Assembly (NCBI GenBank): GCA_018896765.1
Contig: JAHILZ010000072.1
Span: forward strand, 1 to 30,935
Source of the DNA: Patescibacteria group bacterium
GTDB taxonomy: Bacteria > Patescibacteriota > Minisyncoccia > JAHIHE01
Direction of reading: 5' to 3'
Length of the DNA: 30,935 nucleotides
Shown here: piece after piece, positions 30,371 through 30,935 of the stretch
Layout of the letters: each line of letters starts with the position of its first letter
Numbering within the stretch: the first letter of the stretch is position 1
Notes under the pieces: generated by a model
Database searches by the model: none
What the model was told of the DNA's origin: nothing
Seen by the model: only the letters and a program-made list of their open reading frames with translations
Program-made: the position numbers and the translations under genes

Positions 30371-30935
30371 TTACTCTTCCGCGAGAAGCCATTTCCACAA
30401 AGGAATATAATTTATTTTTTTATTGCTTCTTTCTTCCACTTTTTCAATATCCTCATTTATAATAAATCCTTCCTTTAATCCAAGTTCTTCCATTCCCGCG
30501 ACAAGCGCCCTTTCTTCTCTTTCAATTATTTTAGCGTTATTTAATTGATAACAAACTTGAATTAAAGACGAAACTTTATTTTTTTTCTTTATGACAAAAT
30601 CAATCTCAAAATTTTCTTTTGTTTTATAATAAAAAACTTCATTATTCATATTCCTGATTAACTGCAGAAAAACAATGTTTTCGTAAACCGATCCGATGTT
30701 ATCGCTTATCTTAAAAGCGATATTATGAAAAAAGGCTATGTCTATCGTATATATTTTATCGGGATTATAAATTTGCTTTTTATAAGAATAACTAAAAAGC
30801 GGCGCTTTAAAAAACAAAAAACTATTTTCAAGATATTGCAAATAATTTTTAATCGTGCCTATATTTTTAATTTCTATAGTCTTGCTTAAATTTTTCAATG
30901 AATATATTTGTCCGATATTTGAAAGAAGAAGATGC
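30371..30935 (-). CDS. AAA-type ATPase of the DUF4143 family, C-terminal part (5' end outside window)
   Basis: At least 187 codons are open from the window edge to the TAA at 30371; an apparent TTG start at 30898 is only internal. The edge codons read LLLSNIGQIYSLKNLSKTIE, a continuous match to the DUF4143 linker. The visible part is the C-terminal DUF4143 domain: TIKNYLQYLENSFLFF, PDKIYTIDIAF, VYENIVFLQL, and a nuclease-like fold EVFYYKTKENFEIDFVI plus LIQVCYQL. In this family the N-terminal two thirds hold a P-loop ATPase, not seen here. The usual ExK lysine is not evident (QVCY), so nuclease activity is unlikely. These genes are common in archaea and CPR with unknown physiological role. 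Confidence 0.8.
   Translation of the reverse strand, partial: HLLLSNIGQIYSLKNLSKTIEIKNIGTIKNYLQYLENSFLFFKAPLFSYSYKKQIYNPDKIYTIDIAFFHNIAFKISDNIGSVYENIVFLQLIRNMNNEVFYYKTKENFEIDFVIKKKNKVSSLIQVCYQLNNAKIIEREERALVAGMEELGLKEGFIINEDIEKVEERSNKKINYIPLWKWLLAEE

Noticed and set aside
30896..30898. TTG start of a 175-residue protein
   Set aside because: The frame is open to the window edge and the upstream codons continue the DUF4143 family pattern, so the gene is truncated by the window.

Overview
The window looks like a piece of a small, AT-rich bacterial genome of the Candidate Phyla Radiation (Patescibacteria, most like Parcubacteria). This is inferred from gene content and style: few Shine-Dalgarno sequences, many short genes of unknown function, a CPR-style zinc-ribbon protein, lamin-tail/PKD surface proteins, PsbP-like anchored proteins and a DUF4143 ATPase. 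YebC, RuvC and a LexA-type repressor make it bacterial. TGA is used as a stop, so this is not a UGA-recoding lineage.

Region 1 (1-15,420, all minus strand) is a carbohydrate block followed, on the upstream side, by housekeeping genes. In transcription order it reads: YebC, RuvC, an NDP-sugar epimerase, a cupin phosphoglucose isomerase, mannose-1-phosphate guanylyltransferase, GT4 glycosyltransferase C, GH37 trehalase, a GT20 trehalose-6-phosphate synthase-like enzyme, GT4 B, a charged unknown protein, an APH-fold kinase, GT4 A and an amylo-alpha-1,6-glucosidase-type enzyme. Together they suggest interconversion of sugar phosphates, activation of mannose or glucose, assembly of a glycan or glycosylated solute, and turnover of trehalose or alpha-glucans. 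No OtsB phosphatase is present. Most gaps between these genes are filled by palindromic low-complexity elements, each built from a different short word.

Region 2 (15,540-22,200, plus strand) is clearly more AT-rich by eye and looks like a transferred defence island. It starts with an unrecognised structured RNA candidate that has its own promoter and terminator. Next come a LexA/S24-type autocleaving repressor with two dyads at its promoter, a 72-bp near-perfect inverted repeat, and two related restriction-modification systems in tandem. One is a BcgI-like RM protein plus a separate two-TRD specificity subunit. The other is an RMS fusion with a single TRD. Both carry the same extended -10 promoter. 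A bidirectional terminator closes the island.

Region 3 (22,200-30,935, minus strand) encodes a zinc-ribbon protein with an unusually long, GC-punctuated leader, then a 266-bp composite repeat. After that come a secreted beta-rich protein with a CTERM-like tail, an LTD-PKD-LTD surface protein, and two paralogous membrane-anchored PsbP-like proteins (one module and three modules) flanking a SAM methyltransferase. The region ends with the C-terminal part of an AAA/DUF4143 ATPase cut by the window edge.

The strongest candidates for something undescribed are the structured RNA upstream of the LexA-like gene, the family of palindromic elements that fill gene gaps, and inverted repeats whose inner arm has become the first codons of two unrelated proteins.
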